A DNA stretch of 52,346 bases from Lachnospiraceae bacterium. Its GTDB lineage: Bacteria; Bacillota; Clostridia; Lachnospirales; Lachnospiraceae. The stretch's first letter is position 1. Every line of letters starts with the position of its first letter. The stretch is taken from contig JAFRYA010000008.1 in assembly GCA_017441295.1 (NCBI GenBank), forward strand, positions 1 to 52,346, read 5' to 3'. Positions 8,605 to 18,183 of this stretch are shown one piece after another. Made by a program: the position numbers and the translations under genes. The notes below the pieces were generated by a model, which was given only the letters and a program-made list of their open reading frames with translations, made no database searches and had not been told where the DNA came from.

Positions 8605-9486
8605 ATGACATTAGCTAAAGCAATAATATTAGGCATTGTTCAGGGTATCACGGAGTTCCTCCCGGTGAGCAGCTCCGGACACCTTGCTATTTTAAAGTAC
8701 ATATTTGGGATTAAGGACGTCGGCATCGAGTTCGATATCTTCCTGCATCTGGGCACGCTGATCGCCGTGGTCCTGGTTTATTACAAGGACATCTGGCGGC
8801 TGATCAAAACTGCGGTCAAACTGATCGGCTGTGTGGTCAGCAATCTGGTCCTGGCTATCCGCAGGCTGTTTGATGAAGAGGCCAAGTTCACCGAATACAA
8901 GAAGGTGACCGATACTCCGTATAAGAGGTTCGTTTGGATGATCCTGATTTCCAGCATTCCTGTAGCCTTGGTGGGCTTCTTCCTCGAGGACTATATCGAG
9001 CTGGTATCTACAGGCCTTCTGATTCCGGGCATATGCCTGCTGATCACAGGCGTGCTGCTGCTTTTGGGCGACGCATTCCCTGACGGCAGCCTGGACATGA
9101 AGACCACTAAATTCAGGCATTCCATTATCATCGGTATCGCTCAGGCTTTTGCAGCGCTGCCTGGTATTTCCAGATCAGGAGCCACAATCTCCACTGGAAT
9201 GATGTGCGGTCTCAATAAGGAATTCGCTGTCAAATATTCATTCATCCTTTCTGTTCCTGCTATTTTAGGAGCGGTCCTCAAGTCATGCGTGGATATGCTG
9301 CAGGGTGAGTTCGTGATAGGCAGCAACCTCAAGTATTATCTGATCGGAGCCGTTATAGCGGCAGTGATCGGATACATTGCCATCCGCACGCTTTTAGTAA
9401 TTGTCAGACATAAAGGCTTTAAGTACTTTTCAATATATTGTTTTGTTATCGGTGTTTTAGCGATCGCAGGATTTATAGCGCTGTGA
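8605..9486 (+). CDS. uppP: Undecaprenyl-diphosphatase UppP (BacA)
   Basis: Integral membrane enzyme that dephosphorylates undecaprenyl diphosphate so that the lipid carrier of peptidoglycan and wall polymers can be reused; loss or excess changes bacitracin sensitivity. The 293-residue protein has the family signatures GIVQGITEFLPVSSSGHL near the N-terminus (glutamate-rich motif) and 'ALPGISRSGATIS' (about 190-203, with the catalytic-region Arg and Ser), separated by hydrophobic helices. An insertion of about 30 charged residues (RLFDEEAKFTEYKKVTDTPY, about 88-107) in a cytoplasmic loop is within family variation. GGGAG (8594-8598) precedes the ATG by 6 bases. It fits with the neighbouring envelope genes. 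Confidence 0.95.
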   Translation: MTLAKAIILGIVQGITEFLPVSSSGHLAILKYIFGIKDVGIEFDIFLHLGTLIAVVLVYYKDIWRLIKTAVKLIGCVVSNLVLAIRRLFDEEAKFTEYKKVTDTPYKRFVWMILISSIPVALVGFFLEDYIELVSTGLLIPGICLLITGVLLLLGDAFPDGSLDMKTTKFRHSIIIGIAQAFAALPGISRSGATISTGMMCGLNKEFAVKYSFILSVPAILGAVLKSCVDMLQGEFVIGSNLKYYLIGAVIAAVIGYIAIRTLLVIVRHKGFKYFSIYCFVIGVLAIAGFIAL

Positions 9487-9502
9487 TCACAGGAGATAGA
9501 TT

Positions 9503-12118
9503 TTGGCACAGAAGAAGAAATCCACATCAAAAAAGAATACTAAGAGCACACAGAAGACTTCAGGAGCACCTAAGGAACTGCTGATAATCATCGGCGTTGC
9601 CATCGCGGCCTTCCTGGAACTGTCCAATTTCGGCATTCTGGGTCAGGTGGGAGGCTGGCTGAAATACGGCCAGTTCGGTATGTTCGGCCTGATGGCTTAT
9701 TTATTTCCGCTGTTCATTCTGGCGCTGTTCCTGATAGGCGCGCTGTGCAAGTCGAAGAAAGGCTTCAGAATATTCTTCTGTCTGCTTTTGTTCCTGACGC
9801 TGTGCGCGTTCACCCAGCTGGTATCCAGACCGGTATTTGACATAGGCGTTCTGGAATATTTCAAGGATTCCGCGGAGAACCTTACAGGAGGCGGCCTGGT
9901 GGGCGGAGCCATTGCCCTGGGCCTTTTCAAGGCACTCAGCAGGACAGGCGCGATCATAATCGCTGTTATCCTGATAATCGTATTCCTGGCACTGACCATC
10001 AGATTCCCTGTATTTTCATGGATCCGTTCACATGTTACCGAGAGGGAGCCTCATCAGGAACCGGTCAGACAGTCCAAGCAGACCAGACAGCCTGAACGTC
10101 AGGCTGATCCTAATACACGCACCATCGTGATCAAGCCGCGCAGGCCTGAGAGAGAGGTCTTCACGACTGATAACGAAGGCACCATCATCAGGGTAGTGCA
10201 TGTTCCTTCCAAGCATCCGCTGAGAAGGGCCTCTCTGAAGAGGGCAGGCAAGAAGGCACGTCCTCTGAGAGATGGCACCACACTCACTAACCGTACGGAG
10301 AACAAGGCAAAGGGACTCGGCAGGAATCTGGCAATGGTTTCCCAGAATGCGAGGGGCGATGAAGTCCATGAGATCACCAATGCCAAGCCTGCAGCGAGAG
10401 TACAGCAGCAGGTTGCGGAACCTCCAAAGAAGAGCATAGAAGTTACTGACGTTGCCGGCAGCGCCAATGCAGCTGCGCAGGCAATGTATTCCAATACACA
10501 GAAGGCTAAGCCGGTACAGGAGAAACCTGCGCCGAAGGAGCGCACGTCACTCTCCGGCACCACTTTATCAAAGGGCGAGCCGCAGCGCACTTTCAAACCG
10601 ACCACCACAGTCCGCAAGGGACCTGACACTTACAAGTTCCCTCCGCTGGATCTGCTGGGCAAGAAGCGCAATACCGGCACTGCCACATCCAGGGATGAGA
10701 TGGCCAAGGTGGCGAAAAGCCTGGAGACCATTCTGGCTACATACGGCGTTAATGCCAACGTAGTAAATATGCAGGCAGGCCCGTCAGTAACCCGTTACGA
10801 TATCAGACCTGAACTGGGCACCAAGGTCAGCAAGATCAAGAACCTTGAGGATGACCTCAAGATGAACCTCGGTGTTCCGGAGATGCGTCTGGACCTGATG
10901 CCGGAGCGTCAGGCAATCGGCATTGAGATTCCTAACAAGGTCAGCCAGGGCGTTACTTTAAGAGAACTTCTGGAAGATCCAAACCTCAAGAACCATAAGT
11001 CCAGCGTCGCGTTCGGAGCAGGCCGTGATATTTCCGGCAATGTTATTATCGGCGATATTTCAGAGATGCCTCACCTCCTGATCGCCGGTACTACCGGTTC
11101 AGGTAAATCCATATTTACCAAGTCCATTATCATGACCATCCTGTACAGGGCGAGACCTGACGACGTGGGACTGATCATAGTTGACCCGAAGAAGGTTGAG
11201 TTTAACGTATTTGAGGGCGTTCCGCATCTGATGAAGAGCATCGTGACTGATGCCGGACAGGCCATCAGCACACTCAGATGGGCTGTTAATGAGATGAGTA
11301 ACCGCTATACCAGGATGCAGCTTTCCGGAGTCCGTGATTTCAAGAGTTACAACGCCAAACTGGAGCGCGGTCAGATCAGTTCAGAAGAAGAGAATCCGCG
11401 ACATATGCCGCAGATCATCATAGTAATCGACGAGCTGGCAGACCTCATGATGGTCGCAGCTAAAGAGGCAGAGAGTCTGATCGTGCGTCTGGCACAGCTG
11501 GCCAGAGCGGCAGGCATCCATCTGATCATTGCCACACAGAGACCTTCAGCCAATGTTGTAACCGGTCTTATCAAGGCCAACATTCCTTCCAGGGTAGCAC
11601 TCAAGGTTGCGTCCGGACTGGAGTCCAGGATCATTATCGATAGGAACGGCGCTGAAGAGCTCCTCGGCAAGGGCGATATGCTGTTTTATCCGACAGGTCT
11701 GGTCAACCCGATCAGGGCCCAGGGAGCCTTCGTTACTGACAAAGAGGTCAACGATACCGTTAACTTCCTGATCAGGAATAAGACTGTGGATATTTACGCT
11801 GATCAGGCCAGGGAGATTGATGATTATATCAGCACCTATGAAGAGAGCCAGGCAGGTACTGAAGATGGTGCGGGCAGTTCAGGCGGCTCAGGTAAATATG
11901 ATGAATTCTTCCACGAGGCCGGTCTGTTCTGTATAGAAAACGGCAAGGCATCATCCAGTATGCTCCAGAGACGCTTCAGTTTAGGCTTCAACAGGGCAGC
12001 GAGGATCATAGACCAGCTGTATGAAGCCAAGGTCATAGGAGGCGAAAACGGCTCCAAACCGAGAGAGATACTTGTGGACAGGTATACATTTGAGGAGATC
12101 TGCGAATCACTGAAATAA
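9503..12118 (+). CDS. ftsK: DNA translocase FtsK/SpoIIIE
   Basis: An 871-residue hexameric ATP-dependent DNA pump acting at the division septum (or sporulation septum) to clear chromosomal DNA. The start is TTG 9503, with AGGAGAT at 9491-9497. The lysine-rich N-terminus is followed by four membrane segments (about 25-165), a Pro/Arg-rich low-complexity linker (about 175-370), the alpha/beta motor with Walker A IAGTTGSGKS and Walker B IIIVIDELADLMM, the motor signature 'ATQRPSANVVTGLIKANIPS', and a winged-helix gamma domain at the C-terminus (about 800-871, with SSSMLQRRFSLGFNRAARII), which in the family reads KOPS/SRS sequences. Length and order are normal for the family. Whether it serves division, sporulation or both cannot be told here. 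Confidence 0.95.
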   Translation: MAQKKKSTSKKNTKSTQKTSGAPKELLIIIGVAIAAFLELSNFGILGQVGGWLKYGQFGMFGLMAYLFPLFILALFLIGALCKSKKGFRIFFCLLLFLTLCAFTQLVSRPVFDIGVLEYFKDSAENLTGGGLVGGAIALGLFKALSRTGAIIIAVILIIVFLALTIRFPVFSWIRSHVTEREPHQEPVRQSKQTRQPERQADPNTRTIVIKPRRPEREVFTTDNEGTIIRVVHVPSKHPLRRASLKRAGKKARPLRDGTTLTNRTENKAKGLGRNLAMVSQNARGDEVHEITNAKPAARVQQQVAEPPKKSIEVTDVAGSANAAAQAMYSNTQKAKPVQEKPAPKERTSLSGTTLSKGEPQRTFKPTTTVRKGPDTYKFPPLDLLGKKRNTGTATSRDEMAKVAKSLETILATYGVNANVVNMQAGPSVTRYDIRPELGTKVSKIKNLEDDLKMNLGVPEMRLDLMPERQAIGIEIPNKVSQGVTLRELLEDPNLKNHKSSVAFGAGRDISGNVIIGDISEMPHLLIAGTTGSGKSIFTKSIIMTILYRARPDDVGLIIVDPKKVEFNVFEGVPHLMKSIVTDAGQAISTLRWAVNEMSNRYTRMQLSGVRDFKSYNAKLERGQISSEEENPRHMPQIIIVIDELADLMMVAAKEAESLIVRLAQLARAAGIHLIIATQRPSANVVTGLIKANIPSRVALKVASGLESRIIIDRNGAEELLGKGDMLFYPTGLVNPIRAQGAFVTDKEVNDTVNFLIRNKTVDIYADQAREIDDYISTYEESQAGTEDGAGSSGGSGKYDEFFHEAGLFCIENGKASSSMLQRRFSLGFNRAARIIDQLYEAKVIGGENGSKPREILVDRYTFEEICESLK

Positions 12119-12128
12119 GGAGAACTAA

Positions 12129-14357
12129 TTGTTTGCCGAGATAATCGTAGACATTTCACATGAGAAGGTCGACAGGCCTTTCGAATATATTATTCCGGAC
12201 GAGCTGGAAGGGCAGGTAAGGCGAGGCAGCCAGGTTAATATCCCCTTCGGCAGGTCCAACAAGCTTATTAGGGGCTTTATCCTGGATATTAAGGACAAAG
12301 CCTCCTTTGATGTTGAAAAACTGAAAAGCATCGACTCGGTTGTGACAGGCAGCACTACTTTGGAGGGCAGCATGATCGAGCTGGCGGATTTCATCCGCAC
12401 CAATTACGGCTCCACCATGAATCAGGCTCTCAAGATTGTCCTGCCGATCAAGAAGAGCGCGTCACCTGTAGTTGAAAAATACATATTCCTGGAGGCTGAT
12501 GACGCTGCTGCGCAGGAATCAATAGAGAAATATACCAAGGACAAAAGGAGCGCTGCCAAGCTAAGGTTATTGTCAGAGCTGGTCAGGGAGAAGGTCCTGC
12601 CTTACCAGATTGTCAGGGACAAGCTGAACATTTCCGCGCAGACCCTGAAAGCGCTCGAGAAGGAAGGCCTCATCAGAGTGGACAGCAGGGAAAACCTCAG
12701 GGACGCTCTCAAGATAAAGGCCAAGCAGGAATATAATATCAGGCTGAATGCCAACCAGCAGGCTGTGGCAGATGATATCTGGGAGAGATACAAAGGCGGC
12801 GATCTCAGGCCTTCGCTCATCAGAGGCGTCACAGGCTCGGGCAAGACTGAAGTTTATATCAATATAATCGACAGAGTAGTAAAGGAAGGCCACCAGGCCA
12901 TAGTGCTGATTCCGGAGATCGCGCTGACATATCAGACCGTACTCAGGTTTTACAAGAAATTCGGCGACAGGATTTCGGTCATTAACTCCAGCCTGACCTA
13001 TGCACAGAGGCATGATCAGATGGAGAAGGCCAAAAGAGGCCTGGTAGATATCATTATAGGCCCCAGATCCGCCCTTTTCGCGCCTTTTAAGAACCTGGGC
13101 GTAATCATTATAGATGAAGAACATGAAGGCACGTATAAGAACGAAAACGCGCCGAAATACCACAGCCGTGAGGTAGCGATCAAACGCGCTGAACTGGCAG
13201 GGGGCTTTGTGGTAATGGGCTCAGCCACCCCGTCAGTTGAGACTTATTATAAGGCTGAGAAAGGTGAGTTCGCGCTGTACACCCTGACCGAAAGGGCCAT
13301 GGGAGCGCATCTGCCGAGGACCGAGCTGGTGGATATGAGGACGGAACTCGAAGCAGGCAACAGATCCATCGTCAGCAGAAGGCTGAACGAACTCATTCTG
13401 GACAGGCTGTCCAGACACGAGCAGATCATACTGTTCCTCAACAGGAGAGGCTACTCCAGCTTCGTTTCCTGCCGCAAATGCGGAACAGCCATCAAATGCC
13501 CGCACTGTGACGTTTCGCTCAAGTACCACAAAGGCGGCAAGCTGATGTGCCATTACTGTGGGTATGAGACACCTATGGTCAGCACATGTCCAACATGCGG
13601 CTCCAAATATATAGGCACGTTCGGCATAGGCACTCAGAAGATCGAGGAAGAGATCAACAGGCTTTATCCTGACGCGGTCACTCTGAGAATGGATTACGAT
13701 ACCACCAGGGAAAAGGACGGCCATGAGAAGATCCTGTCCGCCTTCGCAAACAGAGAAGCGGACATCCTGATAGGCACGCAGATGATCGTCAAAGGCCACG
13801 ACTTCGCCAGTGTCACTTTGGTCGGCATAATGGCAGCAGACCTGTCACTGTATTCCGGAGATTATCTGGCTGCGGAGAGGACATTCCAGCTGCTGACGCA
13901 GGCCGCGGGCAGGGCAGGACGGTCTTCTAAAGAAGGCGACGTGGTTATACAGACATATTCCCCTGACAACTACGCAGTCAGAAGGGGTGCTGAGCAGGAC
14001 TACATAGAGTTTTACAAGGACGAGCTGCAGTTCAGACGCATCCTGGGATATCCTCCGGTAATGAATATGCTGGGCATTTTGTTTGCCGCTGAGGACGATG
14101 TATTCCTGGCCAGGTACTGCGATAAGATCAAGGGCCTCCTGACCGGTACCGACAGGAAGATTCAGATAATCGGACCGGCGCAGGCATCAGTTTCCAAAAT
14201 AAATGATAAGTACCGCAGGGTGCTGTATCTGAAGGCTGCCCGGTATTCGGACCTGACGGACATCAAGGACATTATTGAAAACTACATGGATGAGAATCCG
14301 GATAAGAATATAAACGTAACATTTGATTTTTCACTTATGGGAAGCAAAGAGGTATAA
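12129..14357 (+). CDS. priA: Primosomal protein N' (replication restart helicase PriA)
   Basis: A 742-residue 3'-to-5' superfamily 2 helicase that recognises abandoned replication forks and starts reassembly of the replisome. Start TTG 12129 with AAGGAGA just upstream; 10 bases separate it from ftsK. It has the N-terminal 3'-end binding domain (FAEIIVDISHEKVDRPFEYI), Walker A GVTGSGKTEVY (about 234-244), DEEH box in IIIDEEHEGTYK, SATPS motif III, and two zinc knuckles (CRKCGTAIKCPHC and CHYCGYETPMVSTCPTCG), followed by helicase motifs V-VI with 'AAGRAGR'. All eight zinc-ligand cysteines are present. It opens the def-fmt-rsmB-rlmN series common in Bacillota. Confidence 0.96.
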   Translation: MFAEIIVDISHEKVDRPFEYIIPDELEGQVRRGSQVNIPFGRSNKLIRGFILDIKDKASFDVEKLKSIDSVVTGSTTLEGSMIELADFIRTNYGSTMNQALKIVLPIKKSASPVVEKYIFLEADDAAAQESIEKYTKDKRSAAKLRLLSELVREKVLPYQIVRDKLNISAQTLKALEKEGLIRVDSRENLRDALKIKAKQEYNIRLNANQQAVADDIWERYKGGDLRPSLIRGVTGSGKTEVYINIIDRVVKEGHQAIVLIPEIALTYQTVLRFYKKFGDRISVINSSLTYAQRHDQMEKAKRGLVDIIIGPRSALFAPFKNLGVIIIDEEHEGTYKNENAPKYHSREVAIKRAELAGGFVVMGSATPSVETYYKAEKGEFALYTLTERAMGAHLPRTELVDMRTELEAGNRSIVSRRLNELILDRLSRHEQIILFLNRRGYSSFVSCRKCGTAIKCPHCDVSLKYHKGGKLMCHYCGYETPMVSTCPTCGSKYIGTFGIGTQKIEEEINRLYPDAVTLRMDYDTTREKDGHEKILSAFANREADILIGTQMIVKGHDFASVTLVGIMAADLSLYSGDYLAAERTFQLLTQAAGRAGRSSKEGDVVIQTYSPDNYAVRRGAEQDYIEFYKDELQFRRILGYPPVMNMLGILFAAEDDVFLARYCDKIKGLLTGTDRKIQIIGPAQASVSKINDKYRRVLYLKAARYSDLTDIKDIIENYMDENPDKNINVTFDFSLMGSKEV

Positions 14358-14359
14358 AA

Positions 14360-14950
14360 ATGGCTATTAGAAATATCAGAACAGAGGGCGACGAGATACT
14401 GAGAAAGAACTCTAAAGTTGTCAAGGACATTACTCCCAGGACAGACGAGCTGATCGATGACATGATCGAGACCTTACACGAGGCAAACGGTGTAGGCCTG
14501 GCTGCAGTGCAGGTCGGAGTACTGAAAAGACTCTGTATTATCAGCATAGATCCGGCGGACCTCCTGCCTGCAGAGGATGAGGACGAAGAGGGCGAAAACG
14601 GCGAGGAAGCAGCAGAAATTGAAATTCCTGAAGACTTCGACATGATGCACACTGACGGAGAAGACATAGTCGTTATCAATCCGACCATTATCGTGCTGGA
14701 TGAGGAAGACAAGCAGACTGGCAACGAAGGGTGCCTGTCTGTGCCGGGCAAATTCGGGTGCGTAACCCGTCCGAACCATATTCTGCTGAAAGCCCAGGAC
14801 AGAAATCTCAAGCCATACGAGCTGGAGGCTAAGGGCCTGCTGGCCAGAGCCATCTGCCACGAATGCGATCATATGGACGGAATTATGTATATAGACAAAG
14901 TGGAAGGCGAGCTCCACGAAGCGAACCAGCCTGAGCAGGAGGAAGAATGA
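14360..14950 (+). CDS. def: Peptide deformylase with acidic insertion
   Basis: Metalloenzyme that removes the N-formyl group from new proteins. All three family motifs are present: GVGLAAVQVG (44-53), EGCLS (123-127, metal ligand Cys125) and HECDH (167-171, two His ligands and catalytic Glu). The protein (196 residues) is longer than usual for class-1 deformylases because of an insertion between motifs 1 and 2: about residues 66-102, with 13 Asp/Glu in residues 72-92. The C-terminus also ends in a Glu run (EQEEE). The gene starts 2 bases after priA stops, with AGAGGT overlapping the priA end, and overlaps fmt by 4 bases. Functional coupling with fmt (formylation, then deformylation) is the known reason for this pairing. 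Confidence 0.95.
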   Translation: MAIRNIRTEGDEILRKNSKVVKDITPRTDELIDDMIETLHEANGVGLAAVQVGVLKRLCIISIDPADLLPAEDEDEEGENGEEAAEIEIPEDFDMMHTDGEDIVVINPTIIVLDEEDKQTGNEGCLSVPGKFGCVTRPNHILLKAQDRNLKPYELEAKGLLARAICHECDHMDGIMYIDKVEGELHEANQPEQEEE

Positions 14951-15873
14951 GAATAATCTTCATGGGAACGCCTCAGCTGGCAGTTCCCGCATTAGAGAAA
15001 TTAATAGAATCAAAGCATGAGATAGTTGCTGTAGTAACCCAACCTGACAAAGAGAGCGGCAGGGGCAGGAAGGTATCATTTTCACCTGTCAAGGAAACCG
15101 CCCTGGCAGCAGGACTTAATATATTGCAGCCTAATTCAGTCAGGAAGGATGACGTTCTGGATGAACTTGAGGCTCTTCAGCCGGACCTGTTCGTGGTCGC
15201 CGCATACGCCAAGCTCCTTCCGCCGAGACTCCTTGAGATGGGCAAAAAGGGCTGCATCAATATCCATCCTTCACTGCTTCCGAAATACAGGGGAGCAGCT
15301 CCTTTAAGGGGACCGATCCTGAACGGCGACGAATTCACCGGAGTCACCATCATGAAGATGGCTGAAGAATTTGATGCCGGAGATATCCTGCTTCAAAAGT
15401 CTTTCAGGATGGACCCGAAAGAGACAGTGACCACGCTCGAGCCTAAGGTGTCTCAGCTGGGCGCTGAAATGCTGATGGAGGTTATCGATCAGATTGAGGC
15501 AGGCACAGTTACAGCCATTCAGCAGGATGACTCACAGGCAACATATTATAAGCAGATCGACAAAGAAGAGGGCAGGATAGATTTTACCCGTCCTGCCGTA
15601 GAAATAGAGCGTATGGCCAGGGCTAATGATCCGTGGCCGAGCGCGTTTACTACGATGGATGGCAAGACCTTCAAGATATGGCTTGCTGACGCAGTGGATG
15701 AAGATGGAGACCCCGGCATTGTCAAGTTCGCGGACAAGAAGTCTGTCCTGATCGGAACAGGCCAGGGCTGCCTTAAACCGCTTGAGGTTCAGATAGAAGG
15801 CAAAAAGCGCATGACTATGGAGGAATTCCTGAGAGGACGCAAGATAGAACAGGGATATGAGTTCGGAAAATAA
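14947..15873 (+). CDS. fmt: Methionyl-tRNA formyltransferase
   Basis: Transfers a formyl group from 10-formyltetrahydrofolate to initiator Met-tRNA. 308 residues, normal length. MRIIFMGTPQLAVPAL opens the Rossmann domain; the catalytic/folate loop 'INIHPSLLPKYRGAAPL' (Asn-His...Asp scheme, with the Asp in EFDAGDILLQ) is complete; the C-terminal tRNA-binding beta-barrel is present (about 210-308). The ATG overlaps the def stop (ATGA), and the gene overlaps rsmB by 17 bases, so the four proteins are probably made from one transcript by reinitiation. Confidence 0.96.
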   Translation: MRIIFMGTPQLAVPALEKLIESKHEIVAVVTQPDKESGRGRKVSFSPVKETALAAGLNILQPNSVRKDDVLDELEALQPDLFVVAAYAKLLPPRLLEMGKKGCINIHPSLLPKYRGAAPLRGPILNGDEFTGVTIMKMAEEFDAGDILLQKSFRMDPKETVTTLEPKVSQLGAEMLMEVIDQIEAGTVTAIQQDDSQATYYKQIDKEEGRIDFTRPAVEIERMARANDPWPSAFTTMDGKTFKIWLADAVDEDGDPGIVKFADKKSVLIGTGQGCLKPLEVQIEGKKRMTMEEFLRGRKIEQGYEFGK

Positions 15874-17146
15874 TACTGTCAATTTAAGAAAAATAGTCCT
15901 CTCGATGCTCCTGGAGACTTTGGAAAAGGGCAGATTCAGCAATGTGGTTGTTAATAAAACCTACGCTAAATATCAGCTGGATCCCAGGGACAGGGCTTTT
16001 ATAAGCCGCCTGTATTCAGGCTGTCTGGAAAGACTTCTCTGGCTGGATTATACGGTCGACGCTTATTCCAGCGTGCCTGTCAGGAAGATGAAGCCAGCAG
16101 TCAGGAATATCCTGAGGCTCAGCCTGTACCAGATGAAATTCATGGACAGCGTGCCTGACCACGCAGCCATTAACGAAGCAGTCAAGCTGGCTGTCAAACG
16201 CGGATTCGGATCTCTCCGCTCGTTTATCAACGGCGTGCTGAGAGCCATCCAGAGAGGCGGCAGGAATATTGATTATCCGGCATATATAGAATACAGCTGC
16301 CCGGAATGGCTGTATGATCTGCTGGTCAAAAGTTATGGAGCCGAGACAGCCAACAGTTTCCTAAGGCGCACTATCAACCCGGAGAGCGGTATAACAGCCA
16401 GGCTGAATCTGAACAATGGATCAGCCGAAATGATCAAGGCACAGCTGGAGAAGGAGGGCTGCACGGTGGCTGACATTCCGGACTTCCCGGAAGCAGTCAA
16501 TATCAAAGGGTTTGAAAGCATTACATCGCTAAGCCCGTTCAGGCAGGGATCCATATTTATCCAGGACCTGAATTCGATGAGAGTGGCCGATGAGGCCGCC
16601 AAAGCATCTGACACAGAGCAGCCATTTATCCTGGATGTCTGTGCAGCGCCGGGAGGCAAGTCTCTGCATATGGCGGAACTCTTCCCAAAGGGAAAGGTAA
16701 CAGCCTGCGACATCAGTGAAACCAAGACAGACCTGATCGATGAAAACATCAGGAGGATGGGATACAGGAACATTTCATCATGCGTTCAGGACGCGAGGGA
16801 ATTCCGTTCTGAATGGAAAGGAATAGCGGACATAGTAATAGCGGACCTGCCGTGCTCAGGGTTGGGCGTTATAGGCAGGAAGCCCGATATCAAGTACAGG
16901 GTCAGCGAAAAGGACCTGGATGACCTGGCTGAGCTTCAGCGGGAAATCCTGGCGAACGTGTCCGGCTACGTGAAGAAGGGCGGAGTACTGGTATACAGCA
17001 CCTGTACGGTGAACAAAGCCGAGAACGAAGAAAACGCGCTGTGGTTTGAGAAAACCAGCGGATTTGAGATGCTCAGCGCAAAGCAGTACATAGATGAGAA
17101 GGACGGATCGGATGGATTTTTCATTTCAGTCTTCAGAAAAAATTGA
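15857..17146 (+). CDS. rsmB: 16S rRNA (cytosine-967-C5)-methyltransferase RsmB
   Basis: 429-residue SAM-dependent m5C methyltransferase of 16S rRNA. The N-terminal 140 residues resemble the NusB-type RNA-binding fold (AFISRLYSGCLERLLWLD). The catalytic domain shows the SAM loop DVCAAPGGKSLHMAEL, the motif IV cysteine in DLPCSGLG and the motif VI catalytic cysteine in YSTCTVNKAENE. It begins inside the end of fmt and its own end overlaps rlmN by 35 bases. Confidence 0.95.
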   Translation: MSSENNTVNLRKIVLSMLLETLEKGRFSNVVVNKTYAKYQLDPRDRAFISRLYSGCLERLLWLDYTVDAYSSVPVRKMKPAVRNILRLSLYQMKFMDSVPDHAAINEAVKLAVKRGFGSLRSFINGVLRAIQRGGRNIDYPAYIEYSCPEWLYDLLVKSYGAETANSFLRRTINPESGITARLNLNNGSAEMIKAQLEKEGCTVADIPDFPEAVNIKGFESITSLSPFRQGSIFIQDLNSMRVADEAAKASDTEQPFILDVCAAPGGKSLHMAELFPKGKVTACDISETKTDLIDENIRRMGYRNISSCVQDAREFRSEWKGIADIVIADLPCSGLGVIGRKPDIKYRVSEKDLDDLAELQREILANVSGYVKKGGVLVYSTCTVNKAENEENALWFEKTSGFEMLSAKQYIDEKDGSDGFFISVFRKN

Positions 17147-18170
17147 TATAAGGTCTCTGACTTCTGAAAAGCTCTTAGAGATGGCATTGCAGATGGGTCA
17201 GCCCAAATACAGGGCAGGCCAGCTCTTTGCGTGGCTTCATAACAAATGCGTGAATTCATTCGATGAAATGAGCAACCTGCCGGCGTCTTTCAGGGAAGAA
17301 CTGAAGGGAAAATGCGTTATCAGGAATCTGGAGCAGGTAAGGGTGCAGGTGTCCAAAGCTGACGGCACCAGAAAGTACCTCTTCAAACTGTTTGACGACA
17401 ACCTGATCGAAAGCGTTATGATGCGTTATAAACATGGCAATTCCGTATGCGTTTCCTCACAGGTAGGCTGCGCGATGGGCTGCTCATTCTGCGCATCCAC
17501 GCTGGGCGGTCTGGTCAGGAATCTGTCTGCGGGTGAGATACTCGGACAGATTTATGAGATACAGAAAGAGACTGGCGAGAGGGTCTCTAATGTCGTTGTA
17601 ATGGGCATGGGAGAGCCGATGGCAAATTACGGCAATGTAATGGACTTCGTCCGCATTCTGTCGGATGAAAATTCCTTGCACATAAGCCAGAGAAATATTA
17701 CAATATCTACGTGTGGTTTAGTGCCGCAGATCATAGCACTCAGCAATGAGGGCTTAAAAATTACGTTAGCATTATCCCTGCATGCGCCGAACGATGAGAT
17801 CAGGCGCAGGATAATGCCTATAGCAAATAAATATTCAATTGATGAAATCCTGGATGCCTGCAGGACATATTTTGACAATACAGGCCGCCGGGTTACTTTT
17901 GAATATTGTCTTATTGACGGAGTTAACGACCTGCCTGCCCATGCCAGGGAACTGGCAGGACGTCTTAAAGGTATGAATGCTCATGTGAACCTGATACCTG
18001 TCAACCCGACGCCTGAGAACAATTACGGTCAGGCCAAGGAGAAGGATATTCAGGTTTTTAAGGATATCCTGGAGGAGGGTGGCATAACCACCACGCGCAG
18101 GAGAGAGATGGGCAGAGATATCAGCGGAGCGTGCGGCCAGCTCAGGCAGCAGACGCTCAAAGGTTTATAA
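17112..18170 (+). CDS. rlmN: Dual-specificity 23S rRNA/tRNA (adenine-C2)-methyltransferase RlmN
   Basis: Radical-SAM enzyme that makes m2A2503 in 23S rRNA and m2A37 in tRNAs. The start is placed at ATG 17112 rather than 17094 because AGAAGGA (17096-17102) lies 9 bases upstream; this gives 352 residues, the normal family length. The CxxxCxxC cluster motif is in QVGCAMGCSFCAS; 'GMGEPMANY' is the GGEP-like SAM motif; the C-terminal 'CGQLRQQ' holds the conserved cysteine that carries the methyl group (GACGQL). It overlaps rsmB and is followed after 13 bases by the phosphatase. Confidence 0.95.
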   Translation: MDFSFQSSEKIDIRSLTSEKLLEMALQMGQPKYRAGQLFAWLHNKCVNSFDEMSNLPASFREELKGKCVIRNLEQVRVQVSKADGTRKYLFKLFDDNLIESVMMRYKHGNSVCVSSQVGCAMGCSFCASTLGGLVRNLSAGEILGQIYEIQKETGERVSNVVVMGMGEPMANYGNVMDFVRILSDENSLHISQRNITISTCGLVPQIIALSNEGLKITLALSLHAPNDEIRRRIMPIANKYSIDEILDACRTYFDNTGRRVTFEYCLIDGVNDLPAHARELAGRLKGMNAHVNLIPVNPTPENNYGQAKEKDIQVFKDILEEGGITTTRRREMGRDISGACGQLRQQTLKGL

Positions 18171-18183
18171 ACCAGGAGGTTGC

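Noticed and set aside
13233..13799. Long minus-strand frame (188 codons) inside priA
   Set aside because: It is antisense to strongly conserved zinc-finger and helicase motifs and has no start signal; an effect of codon bias.
17094..17111. Six-codon longer start for rlmN
   Set aside because: AGAAGGA is positioned for the ATG at 17112 and the family length fits that start.
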